A stretch of DNA of 64,000 bases from Patiria miniata (Eukaryota > Echinodermata > Asteroidea > Valvatida > Asterinidae): NCBI RefSeq assembly GCF_015706575.1, contig NW_024037047.1:2670632-2734631 (forward strand), in the 5' to 3' direction. The notes under the pieces are model-generated. The model made no database searches. It was not told the origin of the DNA and worked only from the letters and a program-made list of their open reading frames with translations. How positions within the stretch are numbered: the first letter of the stretch is position 1; each line of letters opens with the position of its first letter. Below are positions 24,241 to 34,811 of this stretch, piece after piece. The position numbers and the translations under genes were made by a program.

Positions 24241-27200
24241 ACGAGTTGCAGTCTTCAGGGAATGCAATTCCGGCCTCTAGGCACCTGGTGTGAACTTTCG
24301 GCAAATCTGGTGGAAATGGATTTTTGGGTCAAAAACTGACTTTTTTTATGATGCCGGCTATGGAAAACGTTGAAGTTTCTGGTGCATTTTGTTAACAGTC
24401 ATCAAATTTTCTTTTCTGACTGTTACTGAATTTAAGGAGTTGCAGTCTTCAGGGAATGCAATTCTGGCCTCTAGGCACTTCGTGTGAACTTTTCGGCAAA
24501 TCTGGTGAATATGGATTTTTGGGTCAAAAACTGAATTTTGCGATGATGCCGGCTATGGAAAACGTTGAAGTTTCTGGTGCATTTTGTAAACAGTCATAAA
24601 ATTTTCTTTTCTCACTAGATACTGAATTTAATGAGTTGCAGTCTTCGGGGAATTCATTGCTTGCCTCTAAGCACCTCGTGTGAACTTTTGGGGCAAATCT
24701 GATGAATATGGATTTTTGGGTCAAAAACTGAATTTTTCGATGATGCCGGCTATGGAAAACGTTGAAGTTTCTGGTGCATTTTGTAAAAAGTCATAAAATG
24801 TTCTTTTCTCACTAGATACTGAATTTAATGAGTTGCAGTCTTCAGGGAATTCAGTGCTGGCCTCTAGGCACCTCGTGTGAACTTTTGGGGAAATCTGATG
24901 AATATGGATTTTTGGGTCAAAAACTGACTTTTTTTATGATGCCGGCTATGGAAAACTCTGAAGTTTCCCTTTGCATTTTGTAAACAGTCATAAAATGTTC
25001 TTTTCTCACTAGATACTGAATTTAATGAGATGCAGTCTTCAGGGAATTCATTGCTGGCCTCAAGGTACCTCGTGTGAACTTTTGGGCAAATCTGATGAAT
25101 ATGGATTTTTGGGTCAAAAACTGAATTTTTCGATGATGCCGGCTATGGAAAACGTTGAAGTTTCTGGTGCATTTTGTAAACAGTCATAAAATGTTCTTTT
25201 CTCACTAGATACTGAATTTAATGAGTTGCAGTCTTCAGGGAATTCAGTGCTGGCCTCTAGGCACCTCGTGTGAACTTTTGGGCAAATCTGATGAATATGG
25301 ATTTTTGGGTCAAAAACTGACTTTTTCGATGATGCCGGCTATGGAAAACGTTCAAATTTCTGGTGCATTTTGTAAACAGTCATACAATTTTCTTTTCTCA
25401 CTGGATACTGAATTTAACGAGTTGCAGTCTTCAGGGAATGCAATTCTGGCCTCTAGGCACCTGGTGTGAACTTTTGGGCGAATCTGGTGCAAATGGATTT
25501 TTGGGTCAAAAACTGACTTTTTTTATGATGCTGGCTATGGAAAACGTTGAAGTTTCTGGTGCATTTTGTAAACAGTCATCAAATTTTCTTTTCTGACTGG
25601 TTACTGAATTTAAGGAGTTGCAGTCTTCAGGGAATGTAATTCTGGCCTCTAGGCACTTCGTGTGAACTTTTCGGCAAATCTGGTGAATATGGATTTTTGG
25701 GTCAAAAACTGAATTTTGCGATGATGCCGGCTATGGAAAACGTTGAAGTTTCCGGTAAATTTTGTAAACAGTCATAAAATTTTCTTTTCTCACTAGATAC
25801 TGAATTTAATGAGATGCAGTCTTCAGGGAATTCATTGCTGGCCTCAAGGCACCTCGTGTGAACTTTTGGGCAAATCTGATGAATATGGATTTTTGGGTCA
25901 AAAACTGAATTTTTCGATGATGCCGGCTATGGAAAACGTTGAAGTTTCTGGTGCATTTTGTAAACAGTCATAAAATGTTCTTTTCTCACTAGATACTGAA
26001 TTTAATGAGTTGCAGTCTTCAGGGAATTCAGTGCTGGCCTCTAGGCACCTCGTGTGAACTTTTGGGCAAATCTGATGAATATGGATTTTTGGGTCAAAAA
26101 CTGACTTTTTCGATGATGCCGGCTTTGGAAAACGTTCAAATTTCTGGTGCATTTTGTAAACAGTCATACAATTTTCTTTTCTCACTGGATACTGAATTTA
26201 ATGAGTTGCAGTCTTCAGGGAATGCAATTCTGGCCTCTAGGCACCTGGTGTGAACTTTTGGGCGAATCTGGTGCAAATGGATTTTTGGGTCAAAAACTGA
26301 ATTTTTCGATGATGCCGGCTATGGAAAACGTTGAAGTTTCTGGTGCATTTTGTAAACAGTCATACAATTTTCTTTTCTCACTAGATGCTGAATTTAATGA
26401 GTTGCAGTCTTCAGGGAATTCATTGCTGGCCTTTAGGTACCTCGTGTGAACTTGTGGGCAAATCTGGTGCAAATGGATTTTTGGGTCAAAAAATGACTTT
26501 TTCGATGATGCCGGCTATGGAAAACATTGAAGTTTCTGGTGCATTTTGTAAACAGTCATAAAATTTTCTTTTCTCACTGGATACTGAATTTAATGAGTTG
26601 CAGTCTTCAGGGAATGCAATTCTGGCCTCTAGGCACCTGGTGTGAACTTTTGGGCGAATCTGGTGCAAATGGATTTTTGGGTCAAAAACTGACTTTTTTT
26701 ATGATGCCGGCTATTGAAAACGTTGAAGTTTCTGGTGCATTTTGTAAACAGTCATAACATTTTCTTTACTCACTGGATACTGAATTTAACGAGTTGCAGT
26801 CTTCAGGGAATGCAATTCCGGCCTCCAGGCACCTGGTGTGAACTTTTCGGCAAATCTGGTGGAAATGGATTTTTGGTCAAAAACTGACTTTTTTTATGAT
26901 GCCGGCTATGGAAAACGTTGAAGTTTCTGGTGCATTTTGTTAACAGTCATCAAATTTTCTTTTCTGACTGGTTACTGAATTTAAGGAGTTGCAGTCTTCA
27001 GGGAATGCAATTCTGGCCTCTAGGCACTTCGTGTGAACTTTTCGGCAAATCTGGTGAATATGGATTTTTGGGTCAAAAACTGAATTTTGCGATGATGCCG
27101 GCTATGGAAAACGTTGAAGTTTCTGGTGCATTTTGTAAACAGTCATAAAATTTTCTTTTCTCACTAGATACTGAATTTAATGAGTTGCAGTCTTCGGGGA

Positions 27201-30200
27201 ATTCATTGCTTGCCTCTAAGCACCTCGTGTGAACTTTTGGGCAAATCTGATGAATATGGATTTTTGGGTCAAAAACTGAATTTTTCGATGATGCCGGCTA
27301 TGGAAAACGTTGAAGTTTCTGGTGCATTTTGTAAACAGTCATAAAATGTTCTTTTCTCACTAGATACTGAATTTAATGAGTTGCAGTCTTCAGGGAATTC
27401 AGTGCTGGCCTCTAGGCACCTCGTGTGAACTTTTGGGGAAATCTGATGAATATGGATTTTTGGGTCAAAAACTGACTTTTTTTATGATGCCGGCTATGGA
27501 AAACTCTGAAGTTTCCCTTTGCATTTTGTAAACAGTCATAAAATGTTCTTTTCTCACTAGATACTGAATTTAATGAGATGCAGTCTTCAGGGAATTCATT
27601 GCTGGCCTCAAGGTACCTCGTGTGAACTTTTGGGCAAATCTGATGAATATGGATTTTTGGGTCAAAAACTGAATTTTCGATGATGCCGGCTATGGAAAAC
27701 GTTGAAGTTTCTGGTGCATTTTGTAAACAGTCATAAAATGTTCTTTTCTCACTAGATACTGAATTTAATGAGTTGCAGTCTTCAGGGAATTCAGTGCTGG
27801 CCTCTAGGCACCTCGTGTGAACTTTTGGGCAAATCTGATGAATATGGATTTTTGGGTCAAAAACTGACTTTTTCGATGATGCCGGCTATGGAAAACGTTC
27901 AAATTTCTGGTGCATTTTGTAAACAGTCATACAATTTTCTTTTCTCACTGGATACTGAATTTAACGAGTTGCAGTCTTCAGGGAATGCAATTCTGGCCTC
28001 TAGGCACCTGGTGTGAACTTTTGGGCGAATCTGGTGCAAATGGATTTTTGGGTCAAAAACTGACTTTTTTTATGATGCTGGCTATGGAAAACGTTGAAGT
28101 TTCTGGTGCATTTTGTAAACAGTCATCAAATTTTCTTTTCTGACTGGTTACTGAATTTAAGGAGTTGCAGTCTTCAGGGAATGTAATTCTGGCCTCTAGG
28201 CACTTCGTGTGAACTTTTCGGCAAATCTGGTGAATATGGATTTTTGGGTCAAAAACTGAATTTTGCGATGATGCCGGCTATGGAAAACGTTGAAGTTTCC
28301 GGTAAATTTTGTAAACAGTCATAAAATTTTCTTTTCTCACTAGATACTGAATTTAATGAGATGCAGTCTTCAGGGAATTCATTGCTGGCCTCAAGGCACC
28401 TCGTGTGAACTTTTGGGCAAATCTGATGAATATGGATTTTTGGGTCAAAAACTGAATTTTTCGATGATGCCGGCTATGGAAAACGTTGAAGTTTCTGGTG
28501 CATTTTGTAAACAGTCATAAAATGTTCTTTTCTCACTAGATACTGAATTTAATGAGTTGCAGTCTTCAGGGAATTCAGTGCTGGCCTCTAGGCACCTCGT
28601 GTGAACTTTTGGGCAAATCTGATGAATATGGATTTTTGGGTCAAAAACTGACTTTTTCGATGATGCCGGCTTTGGAAAACGTTCAAATTTCTGGTGCATT
28701 TTGTAAACAGTCATACAATTTTCTTTTCTCACTGGATACTGAATTTAATGAGTTGCAGTCTTCAGGGAATGCAATTCTGGCCTCTAGGCACCTGGTGTGA
28801 ACTTTTGGGCGAATCTGGTGCAAATGGATTTTTGGGTCAAAAACTGAATTTTTCGATGATGCCGGCTATGGAAAACGTTGAAGTTTCTGGTGCATTTTGT
28901 AAACAGTCATACAATTTTCTTTTCTCACTAGATGCTGAATTTAATGAGTTGCAGTCTTCAGGGAATTCATTGCTGGCCTTTAGGTACCTCGTGTGAACTT
29001 GTGGGCAAATCTGGTGCAAATGGATTTTTGGGTCAAAAAATGACTTTTTCGATGATGCCGGCTATGGAAAACATTGAAGTTTCTGGTGCATTTTGTAAAC
29101 AGTCATAAAATTTTCTTTTCTCACTGGATACTGAATTTAATGAGTTGCAGTCTTCAGGGAATGCAATTCTGGCCTCTAGGCACCTGGTGTGAACTTTTGG
29201 GCGAATCTGGTGCAAATGGATTTTTGGGTCAAAAACTGACTTTTTTTATGATGCCGGCTATTGAAAACGTTGAAGTTTCTGGTGCATTTTGTAAACAGTC
29301 ATAACATTTTCTTTACTCACTGGATACTGAATTTAACGAGTTGCAGTCTTCAGGGAATGCAATTCCGGCCTCCAGGCACCTGGTGTGAACTTTTCGGCAA
29401 ATCTGGTGGAAATGGATTTTTGGGTCAAAAACTGACTTTTTTTATGATGCCGGCTATGGAAAACGTTGAAGTTTCTGGTGCATTTTGTTAACAGTCATCA
29501 AATTTTCTTTTCTGACTGGTTACTGAATTTAAGGAGTTGCAGTCTTCAGGGAATGCAATTCTGGCCTCTAGGCACTTCGTGTGAACTTTTCGGCAAATCT
29601 GGTGAATATGGATTTTTGGGTCAAAAACTGAATTTTGCGATGATGCCGGCTATGGAAAACGTTGAAGTTTCTGGTGCATTTTGTAAACACTCATAAAATT
29701 TTCTTTTCTCACTAGATACTGAATTTAATGAGTTGCAGTCTTCGGGGAATTCATTGCTTGCCTCTAAGCACCTCGTGTGAACTTTTGGGCAAATCTGATG
29801 AATATGGATTTTTGGGTCAAAAACTGAATTTTTCGATGATGCCGGCTATGGAAAACGTTGAAGTTTCTGGTGCATTTTGTAAACAGTCATAAAATGTTCT
29901 TTTCTCACTAGATACTGAATTTAATGAGTTGCAGTCTTCAGGGAATTCAGTGCTGGCCTCTAGGCACCTGGTGTGAACTTTTGGGGAAATCTGATGAATA
30001 TGGATTTTTGGGTCAAAAACTGACTTTTTTTATGATGCCGGCTATGGAAAACTCTGAAGTTTCCCTTTGCATTTTGTAAACAGTCATAAAATGTTCTTTT
30101 CTCACTAGATACTGAATTTAATGAGATGCAGTCTTCAGGGAATTCATTGCTGGCCTCAAGGCACCTCGTGTGAACTTTTGGGCAAATCTGATGAATATGG

Positions 30201-31300
30201 ATTTTTGGGTCAAAAACTGAATTTTTCGATGATGCCGGCTATGGAAAACGTTGAAGTTTCTGGTGCATTTTGTAAACAGTCATAAAATGTTCTTTTCTCA
30301 CTAGATACTGAATTTAATGAGTTGCAGTCTTCAGGGAATTCAGTGCTGGCCTCTAGGCACCTCGTGTGAACTTTTGGGCAAATCTGATGAATATGGATTT
30401 TTGGGTCAAAAACTGAATTTTTCGATGATGCCGGCTATGGAAAACGTTGAAGTTTCTGGTGCATTTTGTAAACAGTCATAAAATGTTCTTTTCTCACTAG
30501 ATACTGAATTTAATGAGTTGCAGTCTTCAGGGAATTCAGTGCTGGCCTCTAGGCACCTCGTGTGAACTTTTGGGCAAATCTGATGAATATGGATTTTTGG
30601 GTCAAAAACTGAATTTTTCGATGATGCCGGCTATGGAAAACGTTCAAATTTCTGGTGCATTTTGTAAACAGTCATACAATTTTCTTTTCTCACTGGATAC
30701 TGAATTTAATGAGTTGCAGTCTTCAGGGAATGCAATTCTGGCCTCTAGGCACCTGGTGTGAACTTTTGGGCGAATCTGGTGCAAATGGATTTTTGGGTCA
30801 AAAACTGAATTTTTCGATGATGCCGGCTATGGAAAACGTTGAAGTTTCTGGTGCATTTTGTAAACAGTCATACAATTTTTTTTTCTCACTAGATGCTGAA
30901 TTTAATGAGTTGCAGTCTTCAGGGAATTCATTGCTGGCCTTTAGGTACCTCGTGTGAACTTGTGGGCAAATCTGGTGCAAATGGATTTTTGGGTCAAAAA
31001 ATGACTTTTTCGATGATGCCGGCTATGGAAAACATTGAAGTTTCTGGTGCATTTTGTAAACAGTCATAAAATTTTCTTTTCTCACTGGATACTGAATTTA
31101 ATGAGTTGCAGTCTTCAGGGAATGCAATTCTGGCCTCTAGGCACCTGGTGTGAACTTTTGGGCGAATCTGGTGCAAATGGATTTTTGGGTCAAAAACTGA
31201 CTTTTTTTATGATGCCGGCTATTGAAAACGTTGAAGTTTCTGGTGCATTTTGTAAACAGTCATAACATTTTCTTTTCTCACTGGATACTGAATTTAACGA
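24241..31300. repeat. Higher-order repeat, 13-mer then 10-mer units
   Basis: A block starting with the 'gaattccggcct' monomer recurs at 24241, about 26788 and about 29336 (offset about 2547 bp, 13 monomers with a 1 bp indel) and again near 31298 (about 1961 bp, 10 monomers). Markers copied with it include 'actctgaagtttccctttgc' (24954, 27502, 30052), 'ttttctgactggttactg' and 'gatgctgaatttaat'. The last unit is three monomers shorter, showing that unit length changes by whole monomers. Confidence 0.85.
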
Positions 31301-31433
31301 GTTGCAGTCTTCAGGGAATGCAATTCCGGCCTCTAGGCACCTGGTGTGAACTTTTGGTGCAAGTGGATTTTTGGGTCAAAAACTGACTTTTTTATGATGC
31401 CGGCTATGGAAAACGTTGAAGTCTACTTCATTC

Positions 31434-31578
31434 ACTTACCCAAATAGCTACTACATATGCATATTTATTCAGCCGACAGGCTCAAACGCTAAAAGATTTA
31501 ATCAACCACCGAGCGCCCTCTCGGGGCCTACCCATCATGCTACGTCATGAATCCGCCATTATACTTCCTCTTTTTTCT
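31434..31578. repeat. DIRS left inverted terminal repeat
   Basis: 145 bp from 'acttacccaaatagctac' to 'cctcttttttct'. By eye it is a perfect inverted copy of 38108-38252. The 11 bp outside it (31423-31433) are specific to this end and are found again, inverted, in the internal complementary region. Confidence 0.95.
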
Positions 31579-31980
31579 TAGCGACGGCATCGTGCAGAAG
31601 CAAATATTTTTGCTCTCGCCTTTTGACAAGTTTTTGTACGATTTTCGCTTTAAGAGTTTCTGTTTTATAGAATTTATCAACCAAGTGAGTTGTGTAGAAT
31701 CTGTAGAGTTTGTTTTGAGTTAAGTAGTTCTCATTTGGAGTGATTTTGGAGTCATTTTGCTTTCGTTTTTCTTTCACGTGGCGTAGCAGGCTTTTCAGCC
31801 TTTGTCTGACACCGCGTGCGGCGGGCCAGGTCGGCACCGCGGGGCTAGCCCAGTGCCGGGTAGGCATCGTGGGCTCTCCCTTTGGGATCGAGTGCAATCC
31901 CTTTTTAGCCGAGTCGGCTTTCCTGATTTATTATTATTATTTCTGTTGTACAGTTATCTTATAATAATATTTCTTATTTG

Positions 31981-32004
31981 AAAAAAAAAAAAAAAAAAAA
32001 AAAA
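31981..32004. repeat. A24 homopolymer in the DIRS leader
   Basis: Twenty-four consecutive A residues between the left repeat and the leader repeats. It is not at an element border, so it is not the tail of a retroposed insertion that I can delimit. Confidence 0.9.
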
Positions 32005-32039
32005 GCAGTGCATTTATTTTACGACTCCATAGAAATCCG

Positions 32040-32600
32040 TAAAGACCTATAGGGGAGACAGTGCGTCGTATATCCCCGGAGAGAAGTGCGGTTATTCTCC
32101 ACAAGGTCTGCTAGTCGCCCCACACGTGGGGCCCCTGTTCCGGAAGTCAGACTTTCGGCCGTTCAGGGGACTAGCGAAACGTTTCGAAGAATATAGCGGT
32201 TTCGGCCGTTCCCTGTTCTCCGTTCGTTTCCCCTAAGCTCGCGGTGAGCTAGGGCCTAGCGAGACGAGTACAGTGGGGGTATATCGACAGAGGTCGTTCC
32301 CTTCCCCCTGACTGTTTCAGCTAGCTCGGGGAGCTAGTAAGCTAGAAGAGGACGTTTCGTTGGGTATATCGACAGAGGTCGTTCCCTACCCCTCGTCCGT
32401 CCTAAGCTATCTCGGTAGTGCGGTGACAAACGAGATAGCGGCGAGATATTCGTGGGTATATCGGCCGCTGGCCGTTCACTTCCCTCGGCCGCCTCGCCGG
32501 GCGTGTAAAGAGAAATTCCGTGGGGTACAACGACCAGCGGTCGTTCCCTTCCCCTCGGCTGTTCTCAACTGCATATATCTCAGTAGTACAATAGTACGAA
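32040..32600 (+). repeat. DIRS 5' leader with imperfect ~70-90 bp repeats
   Basis: The untranslated leader contains at least four related segments with the core 'gggtatatcg..cgttcccttcccc', near 32276, 32362, 32454 and 32522, each followed by 'cgtcctaagctatctcgg'-like or 'cggctgttctc'-like sequence; two more degenerate ones lie near 32065 and 32190. Frames are closed here. A role in packaging, translation or template function is possible but only inferred. Confidence 0.6.
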
Positions 32601-32705
32601 AAGACGAGATAGCAGTGAGTCCCCACGCAGGGACATCGCCGTAGTTTGTAACGGTCATCCCGTGTTTGCGCGTTTTTGACCGGCATCAAACATACGTCCT
32701 ACGGT

Positions 32706-34811
32706 ATGGAACACCGTGAGGATACCGGGGATAAAACTCCCCGTGTAACCACGGCCCCCCAGGCGACCAGCCGTAAGGGTTCCGCGGTTAAAAAGGCCAC
32801 ATCAAAGGCCACCGGCGGTCCCAAGGGTAAGACCCAAAAAGGGACCAATAATCGCTCGATTACGCCTCCGGTCTCCGGACCATCGGCGTCACCTAGCAAC
32901 CCGGCGTCGATTTCCCGTGGTTTCGCGGGAATTTCTTCGCCTCGTCCCCCCGGTCTGCTGGCTCCAGCAACTTTCGGGGACGACCAGTCACGGAGCGTTA
33001 AAAGGATTCAATCCTCACCGGCCCCGTCTGCGCGTTCATCGCGCTCCGAGCATCCTGCTTCCACCCGTGCGGAATGGGCAGGACTCGCGGTGACTGACTT
33101 GCCTCCTCCCCCAATTCGGGCCACGGACTCGCAGTCAACATCATTCTTCGATCAATGCTCCGGAATTCCCAGGGTATTATCGGAGTTTTCATCCAGTGAA
33201 TCAAGTCACCCAAGCAAGAAAAGGAAACACAAGGCCGCGCCGTCTTCTTCAGGGGATTCCCCCCGTAAGTCGACGCATCGGAAGAAGAAAAACAAAGGTG
33301 TATCCACAGAAATCTTTCTAAAAGCTTTCCAGGACATCAACGTTTCGCTAGCAGCCCTCACTAAACAACAACAATGGAGATCGGCCCCAATGGTGACTCA
33401 GAGGTCACTCCCGGCGGCCACATTTCCGGACCCAAATCCGGGTCTAATCCTGCCGGATCCGGGTGTGATCCGGCCGAATCCGGGTCCAATCCGGCCGAAT
33501 CCGGGCGCGATCCGGCCGGATCCGGGCTTAATTCAGCCGGATCCGGGCGCAATCCTGCCGATTTCGGGCGGGATGAGAGGGGAACACACTGGGCCCCCAG
33601 ATCCTGGGGTTGCCATCAGTGTCTGCTCAGATAATCCACCTACTCCGGGCCGCGATTGGGCGCCCCCGAGATCACAGGCGGGCATTTCCTTACACCCATC
33701 TATGAATTTGGGCACTTCTATTCAAGATGCTCCTGACATAGATGTCGATGATACTCACCCCCCTTCCACTCACTCACAAGATGAGCGCTCTGGGGATGAT
33801 GAGGCCACTGACCCTGGCAATTTTTCGCCATTTGAGACTCAGCTGAGGCTGGTTCAAAGAGATATGGTTCGGGTACTGCAACTACCAGAGAGCAGTAAAC
33901 CAGAGACCACCCGTCGTTCTTTCAAACGCCGGACTGGCGTGGAGGAACCTCGGGATCCAGCTTTCCCAACTATGCCGGTGGATCGTTTATGCGCCGATCG
34001 CATACAACGTATCGCCGATTCAAAGAAATGGACGGCTTTCAACAAAAGGTCGGCAGCCTATTTCCAATTTCCAGAAAAGGACCGAAACGATTTCTTTACG
34101 GTTCCTTCTATTCCGGATACGGCCAAGGACAAATTGACTGGAGATAGCGGCAAAGCCCCGACCAAGTCAATATTTGTCGATAAGACTAGAGCAAAGATGG
34201 AGGATACAATGAAGAAGGTCGATGAGGCGGCTAGATTTGGATCACAAACAAGCGCCTTTTTACTTCTGTTATCTGAATATATCGTCTGCGCATGTGAGGA
34301 AGATTCACAAATTCCAGCCGATATGTTAGCAGCGGCCTTCCGGTGTCTGGACGAAATACTCCGTTTCTCTCTAGACCAATTTACGAGAATCTCTATCCTG
34401 TCTGCCAAGTCACGTAGGACTAACGTGATGGATGCACTTTACATACCACACGAGGGCGCTAAGAAGAAGTTGGAAGACCTTCCTCTTATGGGCAAAGACC
34501 TTTTCGGAGGCAAATTCCAGGAAATTCTGGAAGTTGAAGCCAAACGAATTGAGACAGCAGACAAACTGAGCTTGAAGAAGCCTTCAGCAACTAACAAGCC
34601 CAAGTTCTCTGGGAAGAAGGCAACGAAGGGTGCTCCCTCGTTTCGCCCTGCCCTTAAGAAACCATTCAAGCCTTTTCGCCAACAGACGGCCAAGGCATCA
34701 GCTGGTGCACTGGTTTCAGCTCCACGCCCCTACTCTGCCCCTGCACGCCAATTTAGCGGCCGGGGACGTGGTGGTGGGCAATCGGCCCCCCGCTCTGGGT
34801 GGCGTCGGTGA
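32706..34811 (+). CDS. DIRS ORF1, gag-like protein
   Basis: 701 codons from the ATG at 32706; the open frame extends ten codons upstream to a TTG, but ATG gives the likelier start. The first third is basic and rich in Ser, Pro and Lys (KKATSKATGGPKGKTQKG). A Pro/Asp/Gly repeat of seven-residue units follows, then an acidic stretch (DIDVDDTHPP), a central region without recognised motifs (about residues 390-600), and a basic Gly/Arg tail (FSGRGRGGG). Position, size and composition match the first ORF of DIRS elements, thought to bind element RNA as a structural protein. There is no zinc knuckle. The frame overlaps the next ORF by up to 182 bp, in the -1 phase relative to it. Confidence 0.85.
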   Translation: MEHREDTGDKTPRVTTAPQATSRKGSAVKKATSKATGGPKGKTQKGTNNRSITPPVSGPSASPSNPASISRGFAGISSPRPPGLLAPATFGDDQSRSVKRIQSSPAPSARSSRSEHPASTRAEWAGLAVTDLPPPPIRATDSQSTSFFDQCSGIPRVLSEFSSSESSHPSKKRKHKAAPSSSGDSPRKSTHRKKKNKGVSTEIFLKAFQDINVSLAALTKQQQWRSAPMVTQRSLPAATFPDPNPGLILPDPGVIRPNPGPIRPNPGAIRPDPGLIQPDPGAILPISGGMRGEHTGPPDPGVAISVCSDNPPTPGRDWAPPRSQAGISLHPSMNLGTSIQDAPDIDVDDTHPPSTHSQDERSGDDEATDPGNFSPFETQLRLVQRDMVRVLQLPESSKPETTRRSFKRRTGVEEPRDPAFPTMPVDRLCADRIQRIADSKKWTAFNKRSAAYFQFPEKDRNDFFTVPSIPDTAKDKLTGDSGKAPTKSIFVDKTRAKMEDTMKKVDEAARFGSQTSAFLLLLSEYIVCACEEDSQIPADMLAAAFRCLDEILRFSLDQFTRISILSAKSRRTNVMDALYIPHEGAKKKLEDLPLMGKDLFGGKFQEILEVEAKRIETADKLSLKKPSATNKPKFSGKKATKGAPSFRPALKKPFKPFRQQTAKASAGALVSAPRPYSAPARQFSGRGRGGGQSAPRSGWRR
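33436..33561 (+). repeat. 21-bp minisatellite inside DIRS ORF1
   Basis: Six units of 21 bp beginning 'atccggg' keep the reading frame and encode a seven-residue repeat with a PDPG or PNPG core. The adjoining sequence before and after is a decayed continuation. Because the unit is a multiple of three, copy number can change without breaking the ORF. Confidence 0.85.

Larger units (their letters stand above)
19089..31422. repeat. Satellite array II, ~196 bp monomers
   Basis: Continuation of array I in the same orientation and the exact next phase (gaaaat|ggattt). Variants differ regionally: a 'tgatgaatatgg' subtype dominates 24880-30600, and 'gtcatacaattttc' monomers are common. A 500-N gap interrupts it at 23741-24240. 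It is cut at 31422 by the DIRS element and resumes at 38293. A monomer near 31350 has lost about 10 bp (cttttggtgcaagtgg). Confidence 0.97.

Noticed and set aside
23643-24304. Long frames spanning the N gap (also at 52070-52701)
   Set aside because: They consist almost wholly of unknown bases.
31981-32004. A24 tract as the tail of a retroposed gene
   Set aside because: No target duplication or gene-like sequence precedes it; it lies within the DIRS leader.
32402-32689. Open frames in the DIRS leader
   Set aside because: They overlap the imperfect leader repeats on both strands and resemble no DIRS protein.
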